A DNA stretch of 64,000 nt. Source: Otatea glauca. Lineage: Eukaryota > Streptophyta > Magnoliopsida > Poales > Poaceae. The position numbers and the translations under genes were made by a program. The stretch is from contig CM070730.1 in the NCBI GenBank assembly GCA_036346275.1, positions 7,626,309 to 7,690,308 on the forward strand, written 5' to 3'. Positions within the stretch are counted from its first letter, which is position 1; each line of letters begins with the position of its first letter. Of this stretch, positions 49,820 through 61,149 are shown one piece after another. The notes under the pieces were generated by a model. The model was not told where the DNA came from. It worked only from the letters and a program-made list of their open reading frames with translations, and did not search any database.

Positions 49820-50133
49820 GGGGTCGGAGGTAGGATCTGGAAGGTGCGAAGCAGAGTTGTGGAGGCAAAGGCGTGCAGCTTTGTTTTTGGCCAGCCAGCT
49901 GTTGATCGGCTTGTTGCGCACGGCACGCCGCATGTCGGCGCTGGGAGGTCAAAGTGGGCTGTGCCGAGCTGAGATCTCGTGGTTGTCGTCCAACCTTAGG
50001 TTAGCCCAACAAGGTAATCATCATGTCCCTTTGGAAAAAGGGAAATCCTGTTGAAATTCTTATAAAATTCATATGTTTCTCTTGTTGAAAAATCCTAAAT
50101 TTTCAATCCAGAAAACTTCCAATAGTTACTAAT

Positions 50134-50300
50134 GCTTGACTTACCAAAATTTGGTAGCGTTGATAAAATTTGGCAAGTATTTAATTTGCTACCAAATTTT
50201 GGTAAGATTCACTTCTCCTTTGTTTTTCTAGTTTATATTCTTGCCAATCTTCCAAAACATCGGTAGCCAATTTGGTGACCAAATTTTGGTAAGGTTTAGT
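50134..50300. mobile_element. Small MITE with CTTACCAAAATTTGG ends
   Basis: CTTACCAAAATTTGGTAG on the left and CCAAATTTTGGTAAG on the right form inverted ends. Further copies of the ACCAAATTTTGGTAAG motif lie inside (about 50190-50205). Exact boundaries and target duplication are unclear. Confidence 0.5.
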
Positions 50301-50335
50301 GAGGCAAATTTATCATCAAACCAAACATGTCATAA

Positions 50336-50788
50336 GATCCCGTTTGGAACACCGGAAGCAAACGACTTCCTATGAAACTCTTGTGTTTCAAATGGATTCA
50401 AAAGGTCATTGTATCGAAGGAAAAACAAATACATTTGGAGAAATCAATTCCTATGGAAAAAAGCCTATTAGGTGAAACATTTGGCACAAAGGAAGGGCCA
50501 TGAGAGTTCCTTTGAAATTTCGTAGGATTCTTACAAAATGATGTACTTTCATGTGAATTTTGGAGAAAAACAAACTTCCACCCAAACCTCTTGGAAAAAT
50601 TTCTCTGTCCATGACAACTATGCCAATCACTAAAAAACTTGTGTTTTTTTCCTGTGGTCCGTCCAACCAAACAGCATTTGTTACACATTCCTGTGTTTCT
50701 AGTTCTTGTAGGATTTAACATAGCATGACATCCAATTTCTACGTTTCCTATTCCTATCTTTCTCAACTCCCGCGTTCCAAATAGGCAC
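50336..50788. mobile_element. Tourist-like (PIF/Harbinger) MITE
   Basis: The 453-bp element begins GATCCCGTTTGGAACACCGG and ends CGCGTTCCAAATAGGCAC. TAA flanks both ends (50333-50335 and 50789-50791), the PIF/Harbinger target length and sequence. It is non-coding. Confidence 0.65.
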
Positions 50789-51361
50789 TAAATGATCACA
50801 AAATAGACTATATACGTTGTAACAGTGAGCAATTATGACGTGATGAAAAAACAGAAAGATGAGTGCAATATACAGTTGACATACAGAACTACAGGGCACA
50901 TGTAGAAGCGAAACATCTTTCAATGAAAGCTGAAATGAGTCGGTATTCAATACATCCTGGAGCATTTGACAGTGCGAGGGGTATATGTCATCAAATTGTC
51001 CACAAAATGGCATTGCCAGTCCAATATCATCATGTATGATCCTTTGAGAAATTTTACAATGTATTATACTAGTAGTCTACGGTGAATAGTAGAAATCAGA
51101 TATAGCAATTGATTTATTAAGTGTATTTATACTAATCTACTACCAGAATAAAAAATAAAAAATAGCTAATCTGATCCATTAGATTGAAAAGAAGAAATAG
51201 TCCATATTGAATCTAGTGTACCGCAAAAGAGCTCTCGATTTAACGAGGTGATGTCAGGAGGGGAAATGGACCAGTTCATTCAGCATCGGGCATCAAATAC
51301 GAATCATGACTGACCATTCAAGAGCCGAGTAGAGTTGCAACTTCAAGAGTACGTGCCTTTG

Positions 51362-52370
51362 CAAGGGAGCATCAGTGCAGCGGCAAAGAGGTTGCCCTCA
51401 AAGCTCCCACCCATTAAACCCTCGTCCCAGTACCATGATGTTCTTTATTCCTGAATCTTCCTTGGACTCCGATAGATAGAGTCCGAAAACATCTTCGCAC
51501 AGGATGGACCTCGCACCTGGAGTGTGATGAAAGGCTCAGTATGTAAGAAATGTGCAGTTTTGCATGTAATCTCAAATATGGAGACCATATTAAAGAGCAA
51601 AACATATGGATGGACATACAATGGTGAACTAAGAAAAGGAGAAAAAAAATGATTTGATGTCTTTATTTTCCTCTCCATCTGATATTAACAATGCTGTTGC
51701 GGGAAAAACAAAATCAGGGATAATGAATACATGACATCACTACACAGCACAAAGTTTCAGTTCTACACACAAGTGTACATTTCTCAGTTAACAAAGGTAG
51801 CAGTGGAACTAGCACGAGAAATTGAGATAACAAATAATTATCGTTTCTGAAAAAATTCGTTACATTTTGGTCAAAAGGCTACCACCCACCATGCATTCAA
51901 GCTTTTTAACAAGTCTAATTATGTAGAAGTAACGTTAGCACAGAAGAAGATAAAATGACAATATATAACTCGTGGCTTTCCCTTAAGACATAGGCAATTT
52001 CATAATCTCATATGGAGTTCGTGCCAACTTGCCAAGGCAAGTTGCCTGTAAAATCAGTAGATCAACTACGTGCTGTGGGTGAGGTGATTGCACAGTGTTA
52101 TGCGGGGGATCAGATTTCTAGTGTGTCTACGAGGTAAAAAGTAATTGCTAGAGTAGAGGCATGGGGGTTGTTAAGATTATGGGGGATAAGAGGCAGTGGA
52201 TCTTGACCTTGCTGACGACGCAGTGGAAGATGAGAGTGTCCTTGCCGTTGGTGGACCGCGCGAGCTCCGGCAGCCGCGCCGCTAGATGCGCACCCGGTAC
52301 CTCCTCTCCTCGTTCCAGGATCCAACAGACGGACCGAACACATCTGAAAAAACAAATCAAAATTTGTTGG
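51362..52370 (-). pseudogene. CDC25/ACR2-type arsenate reductase pseudogene (rhodanese fold)
   Basis: Two exon remnants. The upstream one (about 52370-52208) retains ARLPELARSTNGKDTLIFHC and ends at a GTCAAG donor. The downstream one (51516 to about 51362) starts after an AG acceptor with VRGPSCAKMFSD. Together they span the active-site HCX5R loop (HCVVSKVR). Plant ACR2/HAC-like CDC25 proteins reduce arsenate and have phosphatase-related folds. After the SD of CAKMFSD the frame shifts; the conserved YLSESKEDSGIKNIMVLGRGFNGWEL block reads on in another frame and meets a TGA, followed by a QPLCRCTDAP remnant. The N-terminal VDVRDEER block is not recognisable. Not functional as read. Confidence 0.75.
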
Positions 52371-52379
52371 CATAGCAGA

Positions 52380-52993
52380 TGTTCACAGTCGTCGGAAAGC
52401 AAACTCTTGGAGACGACGATCTGTTCTCGCACTTCACAACCTCCTGTGGGAAGTGCCCAAACTTTAGGGCTTCCAATTACACGGCCAAATTTTTAGCTCT
52501 ACAGAATTGGCAGGGGCCGCGCGGACGCGTACCCCCTCTACCACAAATTATGACGTCCACTCTCCCACTTGGGGAGATGGTAAGCCAACGCGCCTATCAA
52601 GTGCAATATAGGCCATTGACCTAGGCCACGGACCTACTTGATCGCCCGTCGACCCCGTCCAGGTAAGTATGTTTCACGGAGCGCAGGGGCATCGCTTATG
52701 TAGCCTCCTCCCATCTCCCAACCAGCTCGACTCAGCGATGTGGTACTACTAAACATCACGCCTGCCGCCGTGCGAGCGCGTTCGATGGGCTGATTTTCTT
52801 TCCACGGCCCATCAGAAGAGCTCGCGAGTCGCGACGTCCAACCACCCATCCCCAAAAGATTTTGCTCCTACGCGCCATTATTTTCGGACGCACCACCGCT
52901 TCCAAACTTTCCCCCCCTCTCTCTGGTCTCTGCTGCGCCGTTTCCCTCTCCCACTCTTCAATCCATTCTCCAATCCCACTCGGCCACCACCAT
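52380..52993. other. Upstream region of the RFWD3-like gene
   Basis: It includes the remnant 5' side of the ACR2-like pseudogene and the RFWD3 promoter/5' UTR (C/T-rich, CCCCCCTCTCTCTGG near 52911). Open frames on both strands lack family resemblance. Confidence 0.45.
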
Positions 52994-55900
52994 ATGCCCT
53001 CGGAGTCGGGCTCCCGGGGCAGGCTGCCTCCGCCGCCGGTCGAGGAGGCGGGCGAGGAGGTGGCGGCTCGTGAAGTACTGGCTCCCCCGGTGGTCCATGT
53101 GAGCTCGTCCAGCTCGGGAGAGGAGGCGGGCGAGGAGGAGAGCGGGGGCTCCGATGAGGAGGCGAGGGGTGGGAGTGGAAACCGCGGAGCTAGGGATTCC
53201 GAGAGCGGGGATAGAGCGGCGAGCGGAGGCGAGGCGGAGTGGCCGTACCTTCCCAGCTGCCCCGTCTGTTTCAACGTGTGGACCGCCGATGGCGCGCATC
53301 GCGTAAGGTGAGAGGGAATTGTGTCGTAATCTAGTTGATTTGCTACGAAGCTTGTAATGGTGTGGGGTTTCTGAGCTCCTACATCGGTACTGCTGCTGTG
53401 GCTCGCTAATTTCGTAGCTCTGTGGATTAGCCGAATCCATATGGTTCATTTTCCCTCTTAATAATGAACTTGATGTGATTGCTATGTAGGGCGATTCATG
53501 TGTTAGATGGTGCTGTACGTGCAGTGTGGTGGTACCTTTTGAGTCATGAGCTACTGTGCCGTCACTGGGTGTAGTGGGAGTGAGTGAGTGTCCACGAATG
53601 CAGGGTTGCTATCTATTTTGAAGTGTCTGGATCTAAACATAACTACATTAACTTTTTTTTGTTCTGCCACAACTGAGGTTTCACGTTATGTCTATGCGAG
53701 ATGTCAATCTGCTTGATAGTTATGAACTCTGAAAAAAGAGATGTATGGAATTGTATGGTCCTGGGTCCATTGATCCTCGTACTTGTAACTTGTGATTCAT
53801 GAAGCATGTGAAGGGTCATGGAATCTGTTTACGATGCAGAGTTCACTTATTATGCATCATTGTGAATGTTTCGTTTTTTATTCTAAAAGGGAATGTTTTA
53901 GTTTTGTTCTTTTATCTCTTGGTTTAAATTTCTTATTTGCTGGTTTGGTGGCATACCACTATGTTTTCAATTCATTATGGGTAGCCCCTAAAAAATCATT
54001 ATGGGTAGAGATTTAAATTGCTGACTGTGTGATACTCTACTTCCAGTTGCCTTCCTTGTGGGCATGTCTATGGCAGATCTTGCTTAGAGAGGTGGTTGCT
54101 GCAGTGTGGAAAGAAAAATGCTACGGTATGTTGGTCAATGGTTGCTGCTTCAGAATCATATCTTCAAGTATATTGTATAATGTTATTGGGAGAAATCCTT
54201 CTGAGTAACTAGATTTATTATTATTATTATTTATTCAGTGTCCTCAATGCGGTAGAAGATTTAAGCAAAAGCACATTATAACCCTATATGTACCAGAGGT
54301 TGCTGTTCCAAATAATGATCTTGAAAAGGTTAGTTTTGCTGCACTTTTCCTTGGAGGTATTTCTGACTATGGACTGATGCTTGTTTGATTTATGCAGCAA
54401 GTATTGTCATTGAGAGAAAAAAATGAATCTCTTGAGAAGCAAGTAAGCTACTTTGTACGGTACATTTTTTATTACTTCGAATTGATATTAGGAGCACTCT
54501 GTCCCGTCAGCATGTTCACATGATTGAAGTTATATAAATTATTTTGATAAGCTGGCTATTTGTAATTTTGTACTGACATTGACTGCAATGGTGAATCCAT
54601 AAATTTTGGTGATAGGAGTATTTATACACGTAGGTCTTAAAGTAACAAAGAGCAATAAAAGATTAAAAGACAACACGGATGAGAATTTACGAGGAATATT
54701 GACTACAGCATACCTACAATATTCATTTCAAACATTCAATATAAACATTTTAGGGAGACTAAAAGGGAAACTAACATGGATCAGAGCAAGCCATAGGCAT
54801 TTGCCCCCCTCTTGTCAAGTTGCCCACATGCCCCTACCTGCCTGGGTCACCTGGTGCCTGATTATTCTCCTTTTAGTTGATTCCTGCTATGTGACATATA
54901 TCTTCTAACCATTTCAGTTCAATGTAATGACTAGTGCGCTTTTGCATCTTGTGAGAAAGATGTAAATGTTTTGTTGTTAGTTTATAGGCAATCGAAAGCT
55001 ACTGCCATATTCCTTTTGTGTAACGATCTTATGCAGATATTAAAATCACCACAAGTTGTGTATATTTTTTCTGGAAGCTTATGCTTTCTTTATGTTTAAA
55101 TGCAGCAACAAAAATTAGTTGAGGAGATAAAAGAGTATAAGGTACATGCCCAACTTCTTCACTATGGCATCGCTATTCAAAATGTGAACAATATTTTCAG
55201 TGCATAACCATGCATATTATTTACACTGAAAGGTAGCGCAACAGTTATTCACGGCACAGTTGTTTTTGAAAAAATGAGTTCCGAGTTTATTCGTCTTAGC
55301 AAAGACCTCCTTGTATGTTTCCCTATATTAAATTCCTAGTTTGTGATTGGCCTTTCCTGTGTCAGAAAATAAATCTTTATGTTACTAGAGCCTCATGTTT
55401 ATTCCTTTGCTTCCTTATATATCTTGCAGAGGCAGATTGTGTTGCAGCAAAATTTAATAAACGAATCAATCTCAAAGAGACAGGTAATGTTGCTCAAAAT
55501 TTTAATGGTAATCATAATTATACAAGCTTTGATGTTAACATTTTTTTACAACAAATTGTGAAGAAAATGGCAGAGCAATCATCAGATGGAGCAATGGATG
55601 CAGAGTCGGTTGCCTCATTTACAGCAGATGTTGGCAATCCTTGCAATTTTATTCTCCAGGTCTATATTTTTTTAGTGTTGCTTGATTGTGACTTTCTATT
55701 GTATACTTGATTGAGCAATCTTGAGATTTATTTTCTAGTTTCGTTTTGTTGTGCCTAATGTAGCTATGGTCACATAGTATGACACAATGTACGCCGTATA
55801 TACCTTGGTTGCCATGCCAAATTCAAACATACAGTTAGTTGAACAGCAGCATCAACACTATGAATAGGATAATCCGGGCAAAACAAAACTTCCTTGGGCC

Positions 55901-58900
55901 ACTCTACTTAGAAACTTTTTATCATATCAGCCTGGAACATTTGGAAACAACGAAATGAAGCAATCTTCCAAAATCAACAGCCACAAATTTCAATATGGAA
56001 GAAATCCTTTGTTGCAGATAGCTCTTTACATATGTATATAGTTAAAGTGGAAGTACAAGTTCTCTTTACAAACTGGCTTAACTCCTTGTGAGAAGGTTTA
56101 ACCTTGTGTGTAGGAGCCTCTCCTACACACATATGTATATAGTTAAAGTGGAAGTACAAGTTCTCTTTACAAACTGGCTTAACTCCTTGTGAGAATGTTT
56201 AACCTTGTGTGTAGGAGCCTCTCCTAGTGTATCCAGTAAAAAAAAATACTGGAAGAATTATGCAAGGACCTGATCATTCGTTGAGTCACAATTACCTATG
56301 GACTGCAGAGAAACTTGGCTAGATTTATTTATTTATCTCTTCTGGATGTATATACCTTGCTTGACATGTCAATTATTAGGCCATATAATCTTTCAACCAT
56401 TACTTGCTGACTTCCTTCTCATGTATTGTATTCCTCAAAAACATAAGCACTAATTCACACGTTTGACGAGATAAGGACTTAGAATTTATACATGTTTTGC
56501 AGGAGAAATTAACCGTTTACTCAATCTTAGGTTATCCTATCATTACTGGCTAGTCATCTCCATGCATTTCTTATTATATAACTGCTGTCCTGCCAAATAC
56601 TGGATTGTTAACTAGCCATTTATTGGAGGCTATAGTACATATGCTCATGGTACGGTAGAATTATTAGCTGCTATTGAGCCTTGATAGGGCATTCCTTCCT
56701 AAAGTTTCAATTCACCTTTGTGAATCAAATAGCTACCATGTTGTGAAGTTGGCAACTATATTATGTAGAATGAGTTTATTTTGGATGGAGCTCGAGTCAT
56801 GGGCATAGATGCATCCAGCCATATTATATTAGCTTCTGGAAGAGCACCTGGAGTTGGTGCTGAACATGTCCTTACAAAGGTACACGTTCTAAACTAGATG
56901 CTTTGCCTAATGTCTTTAGGCAAGTTGTGCTTCTCACCACAAATTTTGGTTGTTTATTCACCTTATGTATCTCAACCCTTAATTTCAACAGATCAGCATG
57001 TTTGCTGGACAGGAATTGCAGAAAATCCACCTTCCTCCCAATACTAAAGCTATTAGGGACATCTGTGTACTGCCTGGGGGCCATGCTGTTTTTGCATCAC
57101 TAGGCAGGAAATTGTCGCTCATCAGGTTTATCTGGAACGTGTGCAATTTCTGTTTCTCTTTTTTTTTTGCAATGTTTCTGACTTTTGACTTTTGGACTTA
57201 TGTTTTATATTCCAGCATGGCAACCAACGATGTTGTCCTTCAATATGATCTACCGGTGATTCTTTGACCTTGCAATTTCACAAATTTTGAAACTAATTTT
57301 ATGCTCTCCATATGTTGATTCAAAGAGTGCTCACCAAAAATCTGTTCCTTTACATATATTTTTGTGATTAACTCCATCCCACATTTAATTCATGAAATCA
57401 TATTTTTGATACTATATGGTTATTTTTCCTTGAGGATGTGGGTGTCCACAAGGCTCTCCATTCCAATTTGGTTATTGTCGTACATCTAGCTCTTGGATAT
57501 TGAAAACACAGCATCGTTCACCACCGCATACATTTTAATCTTCACATGACTATCAAGTATGCAACCTTTATAATCAGGAGATTTTGCATTGTGCAATACT
57601 TGTTTTTGACAGAGATGCGTATAAGTTTTCTTTGCTTTGATTTAAAGCTGTTGAATTAGTAAATTTGAATTGGTAATTTAGGTGAATTACTGTCGACGTT
57701 TCGAGCACCGGCAAGTAAATTTGTAAGTCAAAGGGGTCACGCGTTCCCTATCCCTGAATGGTTAGACTCGAGAGCCCAAGGTGTATACTGGTTCGGGCCG
57801 AATGTCCCTACTCCAGTTCGTTCGGTGGTGTTGTATTGCCTTAGGTGCAGATGGCTGCACAACGTTTTACAAATGAGAGCAGGGAGTTTGAACACAAGAG
57901 TGTTCGCAAAGACCTAGCGAGAAGGGGAGACTCTACTTTACTTGCTTCTTCTTGCTCCACTTCCCTCTCCCAGAGGCCCCTGCCTCCCTTTATCTGGAGG
58001 GGCGATTACATGGGAAGTTGGGAGAGGAAGTTGCTTCGTGATGGGTCGTCGCCGGTTTGCCCACTGGTCGGTAGTCCCGTAGGCGAGGCGCTTAGGCTGC
58101 TGCGTCGGAAATGGCGCACCGCTTACGTGAACTCGACGATGGTTGACGTTGTAGTGCATAACGTTGGTACTGCCTCGGGAGGGAGCGTGCCTTTGTGTCG
58201 TACGTGACTGGTTGATGGGACTGGAAGCTTGACTTCAGCAGCCATTTATGCCATCTTGGGAAAGAGCCACCTGCTCCCGTACAATCACTTCGATTGTCCC
58301 CGTCCGCGGGGCACGCGGCCGTAGACTGGTGGAGGCTTTGACACGTGGCCCTTGGCGGAGGTTGCCTTAATTTGGTCGGAGTCGGAGGATCCCGACCCGC
58401 CGCGGGGGTCGGGAGCCTTACTTGGTCGGAGACGCTAGTCCTGATCGATCGGGGAGGGGCGTCCTTTGTGGTCCCACGGGTCCTTTGGTCGGTAATGGGC
58501 TTGAGGTAGCCTGCTTGTTACCCTGGGCCGTTGGGGTATCTCTGGTATGAGTATTCGTCAATTACTGAAATAGTTTATCCTGGCCTGTTAATCTTCTGTA
58601 TTTCAATACCTTGCAGGCTCCTGGCTGGTCCTGTTCAGGGGATCAAACTAGTTCAAATCACATTTATGCTGGATTACAGGTTGACTTTTTTATATCTCTT
58701 GTGATTCCTTAACCTTTTTGTGCTCTTTGAAAGGTTGACAGGAAATCTCTCTAATGAACTTTACAGAATGGCATGCTTTTGGTCTTTGATATTCGTCAAA
58801 CTGCAGCACCCTTGCATTCTATGATGGGTCTATCTACACACCCAGTACACACAATCCACTCTGTTGTAGATGACAGTGGTTCCAGAAAGGTCATCTCTGC

Positions 58901-59604
58901 TTCTTCCATAGGACCCTGCATTTGGGATGTAGTTGGCTGCAAAAATAGGTATGTAGCGGTTTGATTTTTGTGAGAAAGGTCATTTTTGCGAGGAAGTAGT
59001 ATGAAGCTTTACTAAACAGTTCTTATCGATTTGCTGCTCATGGTATTTGGAATTTAGTTTGGTTCTTTGTGTTTCACATGTTAAAGTTAGTGCTCTTCTT
59101 TTTTCATTCAGGCCAGATTTGCTGTCCGGAATGGGAAACCAAGGGGTCTGTATTTCTCTCGCATGCGCCCCTCCATCAAGTGATCTCCTGGTGGCTTCCT
59201 TCCGGCCGAAAGTTGAGTTGTCGGACGATGGCACCACATCTCAAGTGGTTATATCACAATCACCGACACCCTCTGGTTCAGGAAAGCTCGGGCGCCATGC
59301 CCTCGTAAGGAGGACGGGCAACGTGTCCTTCGCCAAAGACCGGGTCTGCAATGGTAATGTAAGCCAATTGCGCATGTCGAAATCCGCAATCATACCCTGT
59401 GGAGGCAACCAGCACCTCTTTGCCTATGGTGACGAGTCGCTGTGTGGAGTTCGGACTTGGCGGCTGCCTTCATTTCAGACGTTTGCTGATCTCAAGCCCC
59501 ACCGGCAACCGATCCTTGATTTGAGGTTTGCAGGGAGTTCAACCGGCGAGAGGTACCTTGGGTGCTTAAGCGAGGAAAAGTTGCAGGTTTTCAAGATTTG
59601 GTAG
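52994..59604 (+). CDS. RFWD3: RFWD3-like RING/coiled-coil/WD40 E3 ubiquitin ligase
   Basis: A 13-exon model: 52994-53307, 54047-54125, 54239-54328, 54398-54442, 55106-55141, 55430-55483, 55564-55659, 56769-56879, 56992-57125, 57216-57255, 58617-58679, 58767-58948, 59112-59604. All junctions are GT-AG; 1737 nt, 578 residues. RFWD3 ubiquitinates RPA and related repair factors at damaged replication forks. An acidic Ser-rich N-terminus (residues 37-58) is followed by a RING: C89-x2-C92, C109-G-H111, C117, and CPQC at 132-135, where CGHVYGRSC lacks the usual metal-binding residue, just as I recall human RFWD3 (CGHLFGYRC). A coiled coil covers about 160-206 (KQVLSLREKNESLEKQQQKL). WD40-like repeats run from about 238 to the end. 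The ATG at 52994 was chosen over the in-frame ATG at 52862, whose extra residues look like leader. Confidence 0.9.
55880..56230 (+). mobile_element. LINE 3'-end fragment in RFWD3 intron
   Basis: The plus strand encodes AWNIWKQRNEAIFQNQQPQ and then IWKKSF, the C-terminal WNIWKxRN signature of plant L1-type LINE ORF2 proteins, ending at a stop near 56089. It lies in the intron between the exons ending 55659 and starting 56769. No poly(A) tail or target duplication was identified. Confidence 0.65.
56031..56226 (+). repeat. 101-bp tandem duplication in the LINE fragment
   Basis: TATGTATATAGTTAAAGTGG starts at 56031 and again at 56132. The two units are nearly identical (GAGAAGGTTT against GAGAATGTTT), both ending GTAGGAGCCTCTCCTA. 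Confidence 0.9.
57691..58560. mobile_element. Solo LTR (Gypsy-like), 870 bp, in RFWD3 intron
   Basis: It begins TGTCGACGTTTCGAGCACCG and ends GAGTATTCGTCA, with an exact 5-bp duplication ATTAC at 57686-57690 and 58561-58565. The TACTGGTTCGGGCCG stretch (57789-57803) is common in grass Gypsy LTRs. There is no internal coding region. It lies in the 1361-bp intron between exons 10 and 11. Confidence 0.85.
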
Positions 59605-61149
59605 CATATCAGAGACAGCCATTGATTTCATTCTTTTCTTTTGTTTCCGGTAGCTGTGCCTGTGCTAACACATCAGTACAACCTCATTAGCTTTGTACAG
59701 TGTTCTCTATAGCACAAATGTAGCGCATAAACCCATGTATGATTTTTTTAGGGGAGAAAATCATAAAACCATGTATGATTTTGCGAGCCTTGTGATAAGA
59801 GTCTCCATTGTATCACTATCTAGTCTTGAATCGGTTATACTGATGCTGAACTGGCGTTGTGACTGTTCTATTCTGTCTCATTACCCATCACAATAACCGT
59901 AACATCTAGTTATTTAAATCGCAGGCTATAGTGGTGCTATAGCGGTTTTCGTTCTTAGAACGTTAAGATATAACACAAATGTATGTTATTACAGCTATAA
60001 CTGTTATAGTGGTTCGGTTAGTAGAAATAGCGGCGCTATGTTTTGTTTAATAATTATTTAGGCTCGTGAGCAATTATTTGGTACGTTAATTGTATCGTTA
60101 AAGTTTTTAGCTAACTAAAATTAGTTTTTGACACAAAAAAATTGAAAACAAGGTATTTCATATGTTCAAAATAGTTAAAAAAATTCAATACGTCCTTTAA
60201 CCAAAGAATTTTATTTGAAAATCTACTAAAGATAACTTGGTCTTGGGATCATACGAGTTCAAACATTTGGTACGTACTTGAATTCTACCTTAAAATTTAA
60301 GATACTTTTACATTTTATATTCTATTTCAAGAAATGAGAAACACTTTCTAGTGTTCAAAAAATCAATTTATACATTGAATTCAACTTTTAAAAATTTTAA
60401 GCTTCAAAATAATTTTTATTTATGCTAATAAATCAAGTGAAATGTTTTAGATTTTTGAAAAAAATAATTTATTTATATTTTAGGTTGGACGTTTCAGAAA
60501 GTGTTGTAAATTTTTAGTTACACTTTGCTTGACATTCTTGTTATAATTTTTTTTCCTATTCCATTGTATTCTAGTACATAACATAGAAAACAATAGAATT
60601 AGCATCTTTTCGATAGTACCATGATGCAGCATAGCCTCCACTATAGCTTTTTTTTGCTGCGTCACCGCGATACCATGATAATTGCGATATAAATCATTGG
60701 TAACATCACAAATTCATTTGTTCTTTCTGTACCTTGATAGGTTCACTGGAGTCCGGCACGTCGGTATCATTCTAAATCTAAACCCCATTTTTTCTTGTTG
60801 AGACGGTAAACATTTTCATGCTTGGGTGAGAGGATATTTTTTCTTGAAGGAGTGATGACAGAGGATATGACAACTGCATACTTTGCAGTTTTTTTCCCAT
60901 GCGAGTGCAGTATGGTAGTTCTTCAAAGCTGAAACACACTTGATTCATATCCATGCAAACAAAAGAGTGAACCAATTACACCTCAAATACGCCGTACGTA
61001 TTAATTCTTGTAGACGCATCCAATAGAGAACAAGAGTTTGATCACCTTACACGCGCCTCGGCTACCACATTGTAGCAGGGCGGCAGTTCAATGCTCACAG
61101 ACACATGAAATGAGCAATCTTGTGCAGAATAGATGCATATATGTGAATT
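59605..61149. other. Intergenic region between convergent RFWD3 and XTH genes
   Basis: 59605-59900 is probably the RFWD3 3' UTR. About 59912-60694 has loosely inverted ends (ATTTAAATCGCAGGCTATAG and CTATAGC...TTGCGATATAAAT) and may be a non-autonomous hAT-like element; I found no clear duplication. The rest is AT-rich without genes. 60780-61149 includes the XTH 3' UTR. Confidence 0.45.

Noticed and set aside
49259..50054. Plus-strand open frames of 161 and 143 codons
   Set aside because: They are antisense to the CcmE relic and lack similarity to known proteins.
52862..52993. Upstream in-frame ATG for RFWD3
   Set aside because: The added 44 residues look like translated leader; the ATG at 52994 fits better, though I cannot exclude the longer form.
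57845..58207. 120-codon open frame in an RFWD3 intron
   Set aside because: It lies inside the solo LTR with exact target duplication and has no domain.
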